From Altererythrobacter aquiaggeris (GTDB lineage: Bacteria > Pseudomonadota > Alphaproteobacteria > Sphingomonadales > Sphingomonadaceae), in contig NZ_JBANRL010000001.1 in the NCBI RefSeq assembly GCF_037154015.1, positions 496,001 through 560,000 of the forward strand: a DNA stretch of 64,000 nucleotides, written 5' to 3'. Positions 1 to 8,660 of the stretch are shown here, one piece after another. Every line of letters begins with the position of its first letter. Position 1 is the stretch's first letter. The notes under the pieces were generated by a model that worked only from the letters and a program-made list of their open reading frames with translations, searched no databases and had not been told where the DNA came from. Made by a program: the position numbers and the translations under genes.

Positions 1-32
1 AGGGCAATCTGCAAGGCGCATCACAGCCGCAG

Positions 33-329
33 TCAACTGAGCAACTTCTGACCCTGCTTGCGCACAGCGCCTTCGATCAACGGTTTCACGAAGCTGAGGG
101 CTGCGGGAATATCGACGGTCAAAACCATCCGGCTGTCTTCGACTTCGACTTTACCGACCAGATTCTGGCCCATCGCCTTGATCGTCATGTCCATCTGGTC
201 TTCGCTCGACCAGACTGTCTCCACCTGTGCCATGCCGCCGGGAATGTGATCGGCAATTTCATGGCTGCTTTCACGCAGGCGGCGGCGGACTTCTTCCTTG
301 GGAAGATTGTGCGGGATAGGAACTTGCAT
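33..329 (-). CDS. polyhydroxyalkanoic acid system family protein
   Basis: A 98-residue soluble protein without signal peptide or membrane segment. It resembles the small family called 'polyhydroxyalkanoic acid system family protein' (PHA_gran_rgn), recognised from the start MQVPIPHNLPKEEVRRRL, a central TIKAMGQNL stretch and a C-terminal P-L-I-E segment. Biochemical role in this family is poorly defined; a link to PHA granules is by family name only. It lies 2 bases downstream of the XpaC-like gene on the same strand, so it is probably the last gene of a telA-xpaC transcript. Family call moderately sure, function unknown. Confidence 0.7.
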   Translation of the reverse strand: MQVPIPHNLPKEEVRRRLRESSHEIADHIPGGMAQVETVWSSEDQMDMTIKAMGQNLVGKVEVEDSRMVLTVDIPAALSFVKPLIEGAVRKQGQKLLS

Positions 330-331
330 GA

Positions 332-1075
332 TCAGTTTTCCGGTCTGGTTGCAGCGGTTTCGCCGTAACGGTAATCGAGGTAGCGGGTGCGGACGGCCAG
401 ATCGTCGATCGCGCCATCGGCCAGTTGACGGGTGACTTCGCCGATTTCCTTGCTGATCCGCGTCAGGCTGTCGGTAACCTGCTTGTCGGGTGTTGCGCCG
501 GCGCGCTCCTCATGGCGCAAATGCGCCGGAATCTTGCGGTAGCTGTCAATTGTTTCGGGCAGATGTTCGCCCACCAGCTTGCGGATATCGCGCGCGGCAG
601 GATGGTTCTGGTCGATCGCCTCGAGCTGCAAGCCAAGCGAATCCAGCTGCACGCCCAGATCGTCAACAATCTTTACTGCCGGCGCGGGCAGGGCCGGGCG
701 CTGCGCCTCGAGCCATAATTCGGTATTGCCGACCATTTTGCGCACATCGCCCTTGTTGAGGTTTTCGCGGCGGGGAACCTTGACCTTCTGCGATGCGATT
801 ACACCGAACATCAGCGCGGTTACCAGCAGCGTGATCATGATGCCCCAGAAACCGATCCCGTTCAGGATCGCCCCGGCCACACCCACCGCTGCCGCCACGG
901 CGACAACCCCGACTGCCATCTGGATCAGTTTTCTGGTAAAGTGTTTGGCCTTGATATGTGCCGAACCCTTGCCGATGGAACCGCCGGGCCGGTGATAGCC
1001 GCCCTCGCGGTTGACCTGCAGCGATGTGCCCGCAGCGGTCAGAATCCGGTCGCTTTCGTTGGTTGTGTCGCTCAT
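332..1075 (-). CDS. XpaC-like membrane protein (5-bromo-4-chloroindolyl phosphate hydrolysis family)
   Basis: 247 residues. Residues about 45-93 hold two hydrophobic membrane segments (QMAVGVVAVAAAVGVAGAI and FWGIMITLLVTALMFGVIA); the C-terminal 150 residues are charged, helical and probably cytosolic. XpaC-family proteins are typically encoded next to TelA, as here: the ATG overlaps the TelA stop codon as TGATG at 1073-1077, indicating translational coupling. The family name comes from a Bacillus hydrolysis phenotype and does not establish an enzyme activity; no catalytic motif is visible. Identification rests on size, topology and the TelA partner. Confidence 0.6.
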   Translation of the reverse strand: MSDTTNESDRILTAAGTSLQVNREGGYHRPGGSIGKGSAHIKAKHFTRKLIQMAVGVVAVAAAVGVAGAILNGIGFWGIMITLLVTALMFGVIASQKVKVPRRENLNKGDVRKMVGNTELWLEAQRPALPAPAVKIVDDLGVQLDSLGLQLEAIDQNHPAARDIRKLVGEHLPETIDSYRKIPAHLRHEERAGATPDKQVTDSLTRISKEIGEVTRQLADGAIDDLAVRTRYLDYRYGETAATRPEN

Positions 1076-2280
1076 CAGCTGTCCAGACTCAGCAAGGACG
1101 GTTCGGTGAGTGTCTTGGCAGCCTGCGCCTGCCCTTCGGCGCGCGCTATATAGCCTTTCGATTTCTCGACTTCGCCGGATAGGACATCGACCGTCTGTTT
1201 CATGGAATCGAGCGCCTTCAGCTTGAAAGTGTCCACTTCGTCCATCGTGTCGTAGATATTCTGGAAGGCGCGCTGCAACGTTTCCATCGGGATGGTGCTG
1301 CTGGCGGCCTGTTCGTGGATCTTGCCGGTCTGTTCGCGCAGCAGTGTGCCGGTCGAATCGATAATCCCCGCGGTGGTTTCGTTCAGTGCGGTAATCTGCT
1401 GCAGAACCAGCCGCTGGTTGGTCATCGCCTGCGCCACCGTAACCGCGGTGCGCAAGGCGCCGACAGTGGTTGTGCCCGCGCGGTCAACACCCTTCACCAG
1501 TTCGACATTGTTTTTCTTGACCAGATCGAGCGCAAGATAGCCCTGCACGCTGACCGCCATCTGGGTCAGCAAATCCTGCGTACGCTGGCGGACATAGAAC
1601 AGTGCGGTTTCGCGGATCGCCTTGGCTTTCTGCGGATCGGTGGCGTCCAGATCCAGCGCCTTTTCTTCAAGCCGGCTGTCCAGCGTTTTGGAAATATGGA
1701 TCATCTGTTCCAGATTGCCCATCGCTTCCCACAATTTGGCGCGTTCCTGCTCGATCGAGGCATTGTCCATGATCAGTTCGTCCTTGCCGCTTTCCAGCCG
1801 CGCAAGAATTGCCTGGATGTGGTTCTGACTGCTTTTGTAGCTGTCGAAATACTTTTTCATGGAATTGCCGAACGGGATGATGCCGAACAATTTGCGCCCG
1901 CGAAGCTTGCCCTTGCGGCCGGGATCGAGATCTTCGACCGTGCGCCGCAGTTCCGCCAGATCACTGCCCACGCCGCTTTCCTGATCCATCGCGCGCACAG
2001 GGCGGTCGAGAAAGCGGTTCGACATGCGCGCCGCAGCGGCAATTTCCTTGCGGCCCATATTGGTCAACTGGTCGACCTTCTGGCCAAATTCGGGCGAATT
2101 GGCATCCGCTGCCAGCAATTCATCGACATAGCTTTCGACTTTGGTGGCGAGCGCGGACTTTTTTTCGTCCGAAACCGGAACCAGACCCGCGGCCTTATCG
2201 GCGGTAACCGCCGGCACGGGTTCTGGCGGCGTCAGTTCGAAAACGGTGGCCGTTTTCGTCTCGTTGGCGGAAGTACCCAT
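1075..2280 (-). CDS. telA: toxic anion resistance protein TelA
   Basis: About 401 residues of soluble, alpha-helical, coiled-coil-rich sequence typical of the TelA/KlaA family (tellurite and toxic anion resistance; also linked to envelope stress). Diagnostic parts are the segment R-M-S-N-R-F-L-D-R-P and the long C-terminal region around LVKKNNVELVKGVDRA followed by TTTVGALRTAVTVAQA. The open frame extends to 2361, but the ATG at 2278-2280 has an A/G-rich stretch upstream and gives the usual Met-Gly-Thr-Ser start, so it is preferred. Coupled to the XpaC-like gene downstream. The mechanism of the family is not established. Confidence 0.85.
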   Translation of the reverse strand: MGTSANETKTATVFELTPPEPVPAVTADKAAGLVPVSDEKKSALATKVESYVDELLAADANSPEFGQKVDQLTNMGRKEIAAAARMSNRFLDRPVRAMDQESGVGSDLAELRRTVEDLDPGRKGKLRGRKLFGIIPFGNSMKKYFDSYKSSQNHIQAILARLESGKDELIMDNASIEQERAKLWEAMGNLEQMIHISKTLDSRLEEKALDLDATDPQKAKAIRETALFYVRQRTQDLLTQMAVSVQGYLALDLVKKNNVELVKGVDRAGTTTVGALRTAVTVAQAMTNQRLVLQQITALNETTAGIIDSTGTLLREQTGKIHEQAASSTIPMETLQRAFQNIYDTMDEVDTFKLKALDSMKQTVDVLSGEVEKSKGYIARAEGQAQAAKTLTEPSLLSLDS

Positions 2281-2414
2281 GGCTGTGTCTGCTCTTTCAT
2301 AAATCACGAATGCGTTAGTCATTACTGTATTAGGATAACAACACACAAGTTTCAAGAACACTCTCGGTCAGAAATGCCTTCCGCGCAACTTTCCGATGCT
2401 CTAACCGGTCGGCT

Positions 2415-3956
2415 ATGGCGGATCAGAATGTACCACCCATTGATAACGAGCCGAATTCACTGAAGGCAGAAGGCTTCGCCGCCGTCCTGCTCAGCTGGCG
2501 CCGCTGGTGGCGCGATGATGTGGTGGGCACTGTCGATCAGGCATCGGTGATCGAAAAGCGGCGGCTGGAATGCGAAACGTCGCCGCGCTATCTGTTCATG
2601 ACAGCGATGTCGGCGGGGATTGCGGTGCTGGGGCTGCTGCTCAGTTCGCCGGCGGTGGTCATCGGCGCCATGCTTCTCTCGCCGCTGATGGACCCGATTA
2701 TCGGCGCGGGATTCAGTCTGGCGACGGGCGATTACCGCTGGCTGCGCCAATCGGCCATATCGCTGGCCTGGGGCACATTACTGGCGGTGGCGTTATGTGC
2801 GCTGATCGTGTTCCTGTCGCCCATCCAGGCGATGACGGAGGAGATTGCCTCGCGCACGCGGCCCAATCTGTTCGATTTGCTGGTGGCATTGTTTTCGGCG
2901 CTGGCCGGGGCATATGCGATGATCCGCGGGCGTGAGGGCACTATTGTCGGCGTGGCGATCGCAACCGCGCTGATGCCGCCGCTGGCAGTGATCGGTTTTG
3001 GTCTGGCGACCTGGAACTGGACGGTTTTTTCGGGCGCGCTGCTGCTTTATGTGACCAACCTCATGACGATTGCGCTGACCGCCGCAGTGATGGCGCGGAT
3101 TTACGGGTTCCGCACATCACTGTCCGAACGGCAAACGCAGTTCCAGACGGCGGCTATCATCACGGTCTTTGTCGCCTTGGCCGTTCCGCTGGCCATTTCG
3201 CTGCGCGGGATTGCGTGGGAAGCGCAGGCGGGCCGGACGATCAAGAACGAGATCGTCGATAACTTTACATCAAGTGCGCGGGTGTCGGAACTCGATATCA
3301 CGTATGACACGGATCTGATTCGCATTTCCGCCACGGTCCTCACACCCGAACTGCTGTCTGCCAGCCGCGAGAACGATATTCTGACGGCGCTGGAACGCAG
3401 GCTGGAACAACCGGTGCTGCTGACGCTGGCGCAATATCAGGTCGGAACCAGCGCCAGTGCTGCTGAAAAGGCGCAGCTGGCTGCGGCAAATGCACAGGAG
3501 CGGGCGGCTGCCGAAACGAAGCTGAGGGCGCTGAAGGAGCGGTTGGCGCTGGCAGCAGGTGTGACCACGAATGATCTGTTGATCGACCGCGAAGCGCGGC
3601 GCGCCATGGTCAGGGCCAAGCCGCTGCCCGGCGCCGGGCTGGCGACCTATTATGCGCTTGAAATGCGGATCGCCCAAAGCGAACCGGGCTGGACGATCGA
3701 ACTTGTTCCCCCGGCATTGCGCCTGCCCGCGATTGCGCTGGAAGATGGCGCGATGAACGAAAGTGGCCGCGCATCGTTCGATCTGCTGCGCTGGGCCGCC
3801 ACGCGGGTTGACGCGCCGGTTGTTCTGAGCGGAGACAGCCGCGCGGTCGCGACAATCGAGCCGCTGCTCAGCGAAGCCGGCGTGCGGGTGTCGAAGCGCG
3901 CGGACGGCGGGCCGGCAGACCGTGTCAGCGCAAGCTGGGGCGCGCCGGGCGAATAG
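2415..3956 (+). CDS. DUF389 family inner-membrane protein
   Basis: 513 residues. After about 55 cytosolic residues there are roughly six hydrophobic segments up to residue 270, including the family block SSPAVVIGAMLLSPLMDPI and the later TALMPPLAVIGFG. This is the TIGR00341/DUF389 core, whose function is unknown. The C-terminal half (about 270-513) is soluble, with a helical A/E/K-rich stretch followed by a segment that loosely resembles an OmpA-like fold, so it may be periplasmic. It is divergent from telA (134-base gap), and its TAG stop abuts the stop of the convergent FAAL gene without a spacer. Confidence 0.8.
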   Translation: MADQNVPPIDNEPNSLKAEGFAAVLLSWRRWWRDDVVGTVDQASVIEKRRLECETSPRYLFMTAMSAGIAVLGLLLSSPAVVIGAMLLSPLMDPIIGAGFSLATGDYRWLRQSAISLAWGTLLAVALCALIVFLSPIQAMTEEIASRTRPNLFDLLVALFSALAGAYAMIRGREGTIVGVAIATALMPPLAVIGFGLATWNWTVFSGALLLYVTNLMTIALTAAVMARIYGFRTSLSERQTQFQTAAIITVFVALAVPLAISLRGIAWEAQAGRTIKNEIVDNFTSSARVSELDITYDTDLIRISATVLTPELLSASRENDILTALERRLEQPVLLTLAQYQVGTSASAAEKAQLAAANAQERAAAETKLRALKERLALAAGVTTNDLLIDREARRAMVRAKPLPGAGLATYYALEMRIAQSEPGWTIELVPPALRLPAIALEDGAMNESGRASFDLLRWAATRVDAPVVLSGDSRAVATIEPLLSEAGVRVSKRADGGPADRVSASWGAPGE

Positions 3957-5696
3957 TCAGGCCGCCACCAGCAGTTCGATCGGCTGGATTTCGCCCGACA
4001 GATACAGCTTTTTGGCTTTTGCCCGGCTGAGCTTGCCCGAACTCGTGCGCGGCAATGTGCGAGGCGGAACAAGTTCGACCACGCAATTCATCCCCGTAAT
4101 CGACCGCACTTTGTCGCGGATCGTCTCGTGCAGCCTGATCCGTTCTTCGGGATCGGACACACGGCAATGGACCAACACCGCCGGCGCTTCTTCGCCATTG
4201 TCCGTCTCGACCGAAAAGGCAGCGATATCACCGTGATTGAAGCCGGGCAGTTGTTCGACCGCCCATTCGATGTCTTGCGGCCAGTGGTTCTTGCCGTTGA
4301 TGATGATCATGTCTTTGGCGCGGCCGACGATGAACAGATATCCGTCCACCATATAACCCATGTCGCCCGTATCCAGCCAGCCATCGACGAGGCATTCGGC
4401 GGTCGCTTCGGGGTCGCGGAAATAGGAATGCATGACGCTGGGGCCCTTGCACCAGACCTTGCCGATCTGGTGATCCGCCTTGAGCGAACCGTTCTCGCCG
4501 CGAATTTCGAGCGCCATGTCGCGCACTGCCTTGCCGCAGTTCACGATGGCCCGGTAGCGCGCGGGGCGCGACAGATCGCGCTCCTTGCCCGACAGGCGTT
4601 CTTCCTCGACCAGTTCGACGCGGATGCCCTCGCCCGGCGGCATGATGGTGACCGCCAGAGTTGCTTCGGCAAGGCCGTAGCTGGGCAGAAACGCATCGGC
4701 CTTGAACCCGGCGTCCGAAAATGCATTGACGAAGCCCTGCATCACGTCGGGGCGGATCATATCCGCGCCATTGCCGGCCACGCGCCAGCGCGACAGGTCG
4801 AACCGCTCATCGACATGGCTCTGGCTGGAAATGCGGCGCGCGCAAATGTCATAGCCGAATGTGGGTGAATAGCTGAGCGTGGTCCCCTGGTTGCGACTGA
4901 TCAGATCCAGCCATGCAAGCGGGCGGCGGGCAAAATGTTCGGTCCGCAAGTAATCGGTCGAAACCTGATTGGCGATAACCGACAGGAAACATCCGACCAG
5001 ACCCATATCGTGATACCACGGCAGCCAGCTGATACAGCGATCACCGTCGTCAACTTCCATGCCGTGTGAATGACCCGCCAGATTGTTGAGCAGAGCCTCG
5101 TGCGTCACCGCCACACCATGGGGAAACCGGGTTGAGCCGCTGGAATATTGCAGATAGCAAATGTCGCCGGGGCTGAGTTCTGGCAAAGCAGCATCGGGCA
5201 CTTCACTGCGGGCGAAATCTTCCCACGCGATCCCCTTGCAGCCCTGGCTGTCGGCGGCGGCTTGTGCCATTTCCGTGATCTCTGCCGGATATAGCAGCAT
5301 TGCGGGGTCCGAACTGGCAAGCTGGACCGAAAGCTGTTCGACATAACTGTCGCGGCCGCCAAAGGTCGTCGGCAGCGGCAGCGGTACGGGCCACGCGCCC
5401 GCATACACCGCCCCGCAGAATAATGCGGCGAATTCGGGGCCCGTTTCCGCCACCAGCGCGATCCGTGTTCCCGGCGTCGCACCGGCCGCAATCAGACGGC
5501 GCGCCATGGCAAGCGAATCGCTGCGCAATTCGGAGAAAGGGTAAGCGCGCACAAGTTTGCCGCGCGGATCGTGAAAATTAAGTCCCTTTTTGCTCGTCGC
5601 GGCATAATCCAATGCCTCGTCAAAGGTCGAAAAGTCGGCATAACGACGCGGCAAAGCGCAATCATTAGGCGTTGGTTCGTTTACGGGTATGGTCAT
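3957..5696 (-). CDS. fatty acyl-AMP ligase (FAAL)
   Basis: 579 residues of the ANL adenylating superfamily. The ATP-binding core motif YLQYSSGSTRFPHGVAVTH sits near residue 180, the A5 motif YGLAEATLAV near 340, and the hinge/A8 region DTGDMGYMVDGYLFIVGRAKD near 445, with the FAAL-type continuation GKNHWPQDIEW. FAALs activate fatty acids as acyl-adenylates and normally hand them to an acyl carrier protein rather than CoA. The conserved NHWPQDIE segment and overall length favour FAAL over acyl-CoA synthetase. No carrier protein, polyketide or peptide synthase gene is adjacent, so its acceptor is unknown. Single-gene unit, divergent from recX. Confidence 0.85.
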   Translation of the reverse strand: MTIPVNEPTPNDCALPRRYADFSTFDEALDYAATSKKGLNFHDPRGKLVRAYPFSELRSDSLAMARRLIAAGATPGTRIALVAETGPEFAALFCGAVYAGAWPVPLPLPTTFGGRDSYVEQLSVQLASSDPAMLLYPAEITEMAQAAADSQGCKGIAWEDFARSEVPDAALPELSPGDICYLQYSSGSTRFPHGVAVTHEALLNNLAGHSHGMEVDDGDRCISWLPWYHDMGLVGCFLSVIANQVSTDYLRTEHFARRPLAWLDLISRNQGTTLSYSPTFGYDICARRISSQSHVDERFDLSRWRVAGNGADMIRPDVMQGFVNAFSDAGFKADAFLPSYGLAEATLAVTIMPPGEGIRVELVEEERLSGKERDLSRPARYRAIVNCGKAVRDMALEIRGENGSLKADHQIGKVWCKGPSVMHSYFRDPEATAECLVDGWLDTGDMGYMVDGYLFIVGRAKDMIIINGKNHWPQDIEWAVEQLPGFNHGDIAAFSVETDNGEEAPAVLVHCRVSDPEERIRLHETIRDKVRSITGMNCVVELVPPRTLPRTSSGKLSRAKAKKLYLSGEIQPIELLVAA

Positions 5697-5805
5697 ATTA
5701 TTGGGGGATATCCGTTTGTTACCAGTGTTTGGTGCGCGTGTCGGGGTTCGCGTTAAGGATGTCAGGCTTTTCCATTCGGGGCCGTTTGTGGCACGAATAT
5801 GGCCA

Positions 5806-6387
5806 ATGAGACATGAACAAGGTCAAAAGGGGCGCGATCACCGCCAGAAACGCCGCCCGCCAAAGCCGCTCACCCGGCAGCGGTTTGACGAAATGTCGCT
5901 GGCATATGTGGCCAGATTTGCGACCAGTGCCCATAAGCTGAAAGATTATCTGCGGCGCAAACTGCGCGAACGCGGCTGGGATGAAAGCGAAGGCGAATTG
6001 CCTGATCTTGATGCGATGGTCGCCCGTTATGTCGAACTGGGTTATGTCGATGACGAAGGATATGCCCGGATGAAGTCTGGCGGTTTGCTGCGCCGCGGCT
6101 ACGGCCCGGGGCGGGTGAGGCAGGCGTTGAGTGCTGCAGGCATCGACGAGGCCACACGTGAAGCCGTCTCCTCGCCAGCGCAGGTCAGCCGGCAGGCTGC
6201 GCTGACCATGGCGCGCAAACGGCGGTTCGGCCCGTTTGGAACAGACGGGCTTGACCGCGCGAAGCGCGACAAGCAGATTTCGGCAATGCTGCGCGCGGGA
6301 CATTCATTTGACAGTGCGAAAGCAATGATCGACGCAGAAACAATGGCTGCAGCCGAAGAATGGGCCGGATTGGCGGAGGATTATTGA
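5806..6387 (+). CDS. recX: regulatory protein RecX
   Basis: 193 residues from the ATG at 5806. RecX modulates RecA filaments. The signature features are tandem three-helix repeats: ARFATSAHKLKDYLRRKLRERGW at about 42-64, then the segment from VARYVELGYVDDEGYAR, the tract RGYGPGRVRQAL, and a final repeat ending before KRDKQISAMLRAGHSFDSA. The frame is open to 5689, but the upstream part overlaps the FAAL promoter region and lacks RecX similarity, so the internal ATG is preferred. It overlaps the next gene as TGATG at 6385-6389. No recA in the window. Confidence 0.8.
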   Translation: MRHEQGQKGRDHRQKRRPPKPLTRQRFDEMSLAYVARFATSAHKLKDYLRRKLRERGWDESEGELPDLDAMVARYVELGYVDDEGYARMKSGGLLRRGYGPGRVRQALSAAGIDEATREAVSSPAQVSRQAALTMARKRRFGPFGTDGLDRAKRDKQISAMLRAGHSFDSAKAMIDAETMAAAEEWAGLAEDY

Positions 6388-6869
6388 TGCGACTGATTTT
6401 GACGATAATATTGGGGGCGGCGCTGGCATCCTGTTCGCCCGGCGGCGCGGAAACCGCCGCGGAAGCGACCCCGGCGGCTGACAGCCGGCATCCGGAGTCC
6501 GGTCTGGAAGTTATCCCGTTGACGGTGACAAGCGGCGAAACCGTTCACCGGTTTCAGGTCGAAGTCGCTGCTTCTGCCGAAGCGCAGGCCCGCGGGATGA
6601 TGTTCCGCACACAAATGGGCGCGGACGAGGGGATGCTGTTTCCCCGCGACGGCACGGCACAGGCCAGTTTCTGGATGAAAAACACGGTCATCCCGCTCGA
6701 TCTGATATTTGTGGGTGTGGATGGGCGGATCAGCAATATCGTTGCCAATGCGGCGCCGTATTCGCTCGATCCGATCCTGTCCGAAGGCGCCGCGGCTGCG
6801 GTGCTGGAGTTGAACGGAGGCCGATCGGAAGAACTGGGTATCGCGCCCGGTGACAAGGTTGCCTGGTAG
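6387..6869 (+). CDS. DUF192 family lipoprotein
   Basis: 160 residues. The start at 6387 is fixed by GGAGGA at 6375-6380 and gives a lipoprotein signal, with lipobox LASC and Cys16 as lipidation site. The mature part is a DUF192 domain: VASAEAQARGMMFRTQM-type entry (seen as EAQARGMMFR), then DEGMLFP, SFWMKNTVIPLDLIFV and a final ELNGG segment. DUF192 is widespread and of unknown function. Coupled to recX by overlapping stop and start codons, and followed after 85 bases by the NDUFA12 gene. Confidence 0.85.
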   Translation: MRLILTIILGAALASCSPGGAETAAEATPAADSRHPESGLEVIPLTVTSGETVHRFQVEVAASAEAQARGMMFRTQMGADEGMLFPRDGTAQASFWMKNTVIPLDLIFVGVDGRISNIVANAAPYSLDPILSEGAAAAVLELNGGRSEELGIAPGDKVAW

Positions 6870-6954
6870 CGCGCGTGCGCCGCTGGCTGCGCGGCCCTTA
6901 CCAATCGCTGCAATGCTCTTTTCCTTGCCCGGCTAATGGGCTAGGCGCTGCGCC

Positions 6955-7347
6955 ATGATCGGGAAAATATTCACGTGGTGGAATGGCGCCACAATCGGCA
7001 CTTTGCTTCACAGCTGGCGTACGGGCGAACAAGTGGGCACCGATGCGCAGGGCAACGCCTATTTCCGCGCGAAGAAAAAGCACGCTGATGGCCGCGAGCG
7101 GCGCTGGGTGATTTACGAAGGCGCCAACGATGCAAGCCGCGTGCCCGCAGAATGGCATGGCTGGCTTCACGGTTCAGGTGACGATGTTCCCGAAAGCTAT
7201 CTTCCCCCGGCCAAGATCTGGGAAGTGGAACATATGCAAAACACCACCGGCACCAATCTGGCATATCGCCCGCAAGGCGCGCTCGAGAGGGGCGGCCGGC
7301 GTGCGCGGGCAACGGGGGATTACGAAGCCTGGACGCCGGACGCCTGA
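6955..7347 (+). CDS. NADH:ubiquinone oxidoreductase subunit NDUFA12 family
   Basis: 130 residues, the alphaproteobacterial homologue of the mitochondrial complex I accessory subunit NDUFA12 (B17.2). Recognised by FTWWNGATIGTLLHSWRTG near the N terminus, a D-x-x-G-N-x-Y-x-R block (DAQGNAYFRAK), RRWVIYEG and VPAEWHGWLHG. Such subunits are peripheral to complex I in the inner membrane. The gene lies away from nuo genes, as is usual. It is followed 2 bases later by the DUF2155 gene, a common neighbour order in Sphingomonadales. Confidence 0.9.
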   Translation: MIGKIFTWWNGATIGTLLHSWRTGEQVGTDAQGNAYFRAKKKHADGRERRWVIYEGANDASRVPAEWHGWLHGSGDDVPESYLPPAKIWEVEHMQNTTGTNLAYRPQGALERGGRRARATGDYEAWTPDA

Positions 7348-7349
7348 CA

Positions 7350-7880
7350 ATGCGCGCAGCCATTGCCATCCTCCCGTTACTGGCTCTTGCTGCCTGTTCG
7401 GGTGAACCCGACCGGTCAGCCCAGCCTGATCAGGAAGTGCCTGAAGAACTGAAACAGGGCTCTGCTGCTGCGGTCGATCCTGTGCAGGTGGAGGGCGCCA
7501 CGCCGCTGGCAGACCGTGTCGCCACGATCGGCCTGCTGAACAAACGCAACAATCTGTCGCAGGATATCGAGATGAAACCGGGCGAATCGCGGCGGATCGA
7601 AAATGTCGTGATCCGGCTTGCAAGCTGCGAACGCACCGCCCCGTGGGAACTGCCCAAACAAACCGGCGCTTTTTTGCAGGTGCTGGTGGAAGAACGCGAG
7701 AATGCCGGCGACGATCTCGAATGGCGCAAGATTTTTTCGGGCTGGCTGTTCAAGGAAGCGCCATCGCTCAATGTGGTGGAACACCCGATTTATGACGTCT
7801 GGGTCAAAGACTGTGCAATGAGCTTCCCCGGCGAAGAAGCGCCCGCCGAGGAAAGCAGCGAGGAAAGCAGCGAGGAATAG
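7350..7880 (+). CDS. DUF2155 family lipoprotein
   Basis: 176 residues. The first 16 form a lipoprotein signal ending LALAAC. The conserved domain runs from about residue 65 to 155: I-G-L-L-N-K-R, then G-E-S-R-R-I-E-N-V, L-A-S-C-E-R-T-A-P-W-E, and W-K-I-F-S-G-W-L-F-K-E-A-P-S-L-N, ending V-E-H-P-I-Y-D-V-W. Two Cys (C91-type and C-terminal) may form a disulfide. The tail is acidic and built on an E-E-S-S repeat encoded by two and a half copies of a 12-base unit at 7848-7877. Its last 91 bases overlap the convergent aat gene. Function unknown, envelope location inferred from the lipobox. Confidence 0.85.
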   Translation: MRAAIAILPLLALAACSGEPDRSAQPDQEVPEELKQGSAAAVDPVQVEGATPLADRVATIGLLNKRNNLSQDIEMKPGESRRIENVVIRLASCERTAPWELPKQTGAFLQVLVEERENAGDDLEWRKIFSGWLFKEAPSLNVVEHPIYDVWVKDCAMSFPGEEAPAEESSEESSEE

Positions 7881-8500
7881 GCATCGGGCAGTTCGGGCAC
7901 GCCGCGGCATTGCTGCTGCGTTCTTGTCAGCCGCGCAACATATTCGGTTTGCGGAATTTCGGCCGCGCCGAGCGATGCCAGATGATCGGTCATAAACTGG
8001 CAATCCAGCAACCGGTGCCCGCCGTGGCGCATTGCCGCAACCAGCGTTGCCAGCGCCACTTTCGAAGCATCGGGCACCCGCCGAAACATGCTTTCGCCGC
8101 AAAAGACCCCGTCAAATCCCACGCCGTATAACCCGCCGACCAACGCCCCGTCCTGCCAGCATTCGATCGAATGCGCGTGCCCCAGCGCGTGCAGCATCAC
8201 GTAGCTTGCTTCGATCCGGTGGCTGATCCAGCTGCCGTCCTGCGGCTCCCTGGGTGCCGAACAGGCGGAAATTACCTGGCTGAAGGCCTTGTTGCAGGTG
8301 ATTGCAAACCTGCCGCGTTTCAATGTTCGCGCCAGCGATGCGGAGCAGCGGAAGCCGTCCAGCGGGATTATCGCGCGTTTTTTGGGTTCCACCCAGAATA
8401 CTTCGTGATCGTCGCGGCTGTCAGCCATCGGGAATATGCCGCTGCGATAGGCAGACAGCAGCAAATCGGGAGGAATTATGGGCGGGGCGGGACTATGCAC
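7790..8500 (-). CDS. aat: leucyl/phenylalanyl-tRNA--protein transferase
   Basis: About 236 residues. Aat adds Leu or Phe to N-terminal Arg/Lys of proteins, marking them for ClpS/ClpAP (N-end rule). Family blocks are PPDLLLSAYRSGIFPM at the N terminus, VFWVEPKKRAIIPLD, GSWISHRIEASYVMLHALG, VGGLYGVGFDGVFCGESMF and LLDCQFMTDHLASLG. The frame is open to 8677, but codons upstream of about 8585 read the complement of the tRNA-Trp gene. I therefore take the GTG at 8498-8500, which starts V-H-S-P-A-P-P just before the family N terminus; no strong ribosome site is visible, so the start is provisional. The 3' end overlaps the DUF2155 gene. Confidence 0.85.
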   Translation of the reverse strand: MHSPAPPIIPPDLLLSAYRSGIFPMADSRDDHEVFWVEPKKRAIIPLDGFRCSASLARTLKRGRFAITCNKAFSQVISACSAPREPQDGSWISHRIEASYVMLHALGHAHSIECWQDGALVGGLYGVGFDGVFCGESMFRRVPDASKVALATLVAAMRHGGHRLLDCQFMTDHLASLGAAEIPQTEYVARLTRTQQQCRGVPELPDAYSSLLSSLLSSAGASSPGKLIAQSLTQTS

Positions 8501-8584
8501 GGGCCAATGACTACAACGCTGCTGCGAATAGTCAAAGGCCGCTTGCCATGCTGCCACCTTGGCCTTAAACGCGCCTTCGCCTGT

Positions 8585-8660
8585 AGGGGTGTAGCTCAGT
8601 TGGTAGAGCGTCGGTCTCCAAAACCGAAGGTCCAGAGTTCGAGTCTCTGCGCCCCTGCCA
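8585..8660 (+). tRNA. tRNA-Trp (anticodon CCA)
   Basis: 76-nt cloverleaf. Acceptor arms AGGGGTG and CGCCCCT pair with one G-T. The D arm is GCTC...GAGC, the anticodon stem TCGGT/ACCGA with loop CTCCAAA (anticodon at 8618-8620), and the T arm CAGAG/CTCTG with loop TTCGAGT. The discriminator is G and CCA is encoded. In related genomes tRNA-Trp commonly precedes secE-nusG; here an antisense symporter gene and a small ORF intervene. Confidence 0.97.

Noticed and set aside
1315-2463. Long plus-strand ORF opposite telA (382 codons)
   Set aside because: It is the antisense shadow of a well-supported telA gene, with His/Arg/Gln-rich composition and no ribosome site.
4128-4868. Plus-strand ORF opposite the FAAL gene
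   Set aside because: Antisense of conserved FAAL motifs; composition typical of a GC-rich shadow frame.
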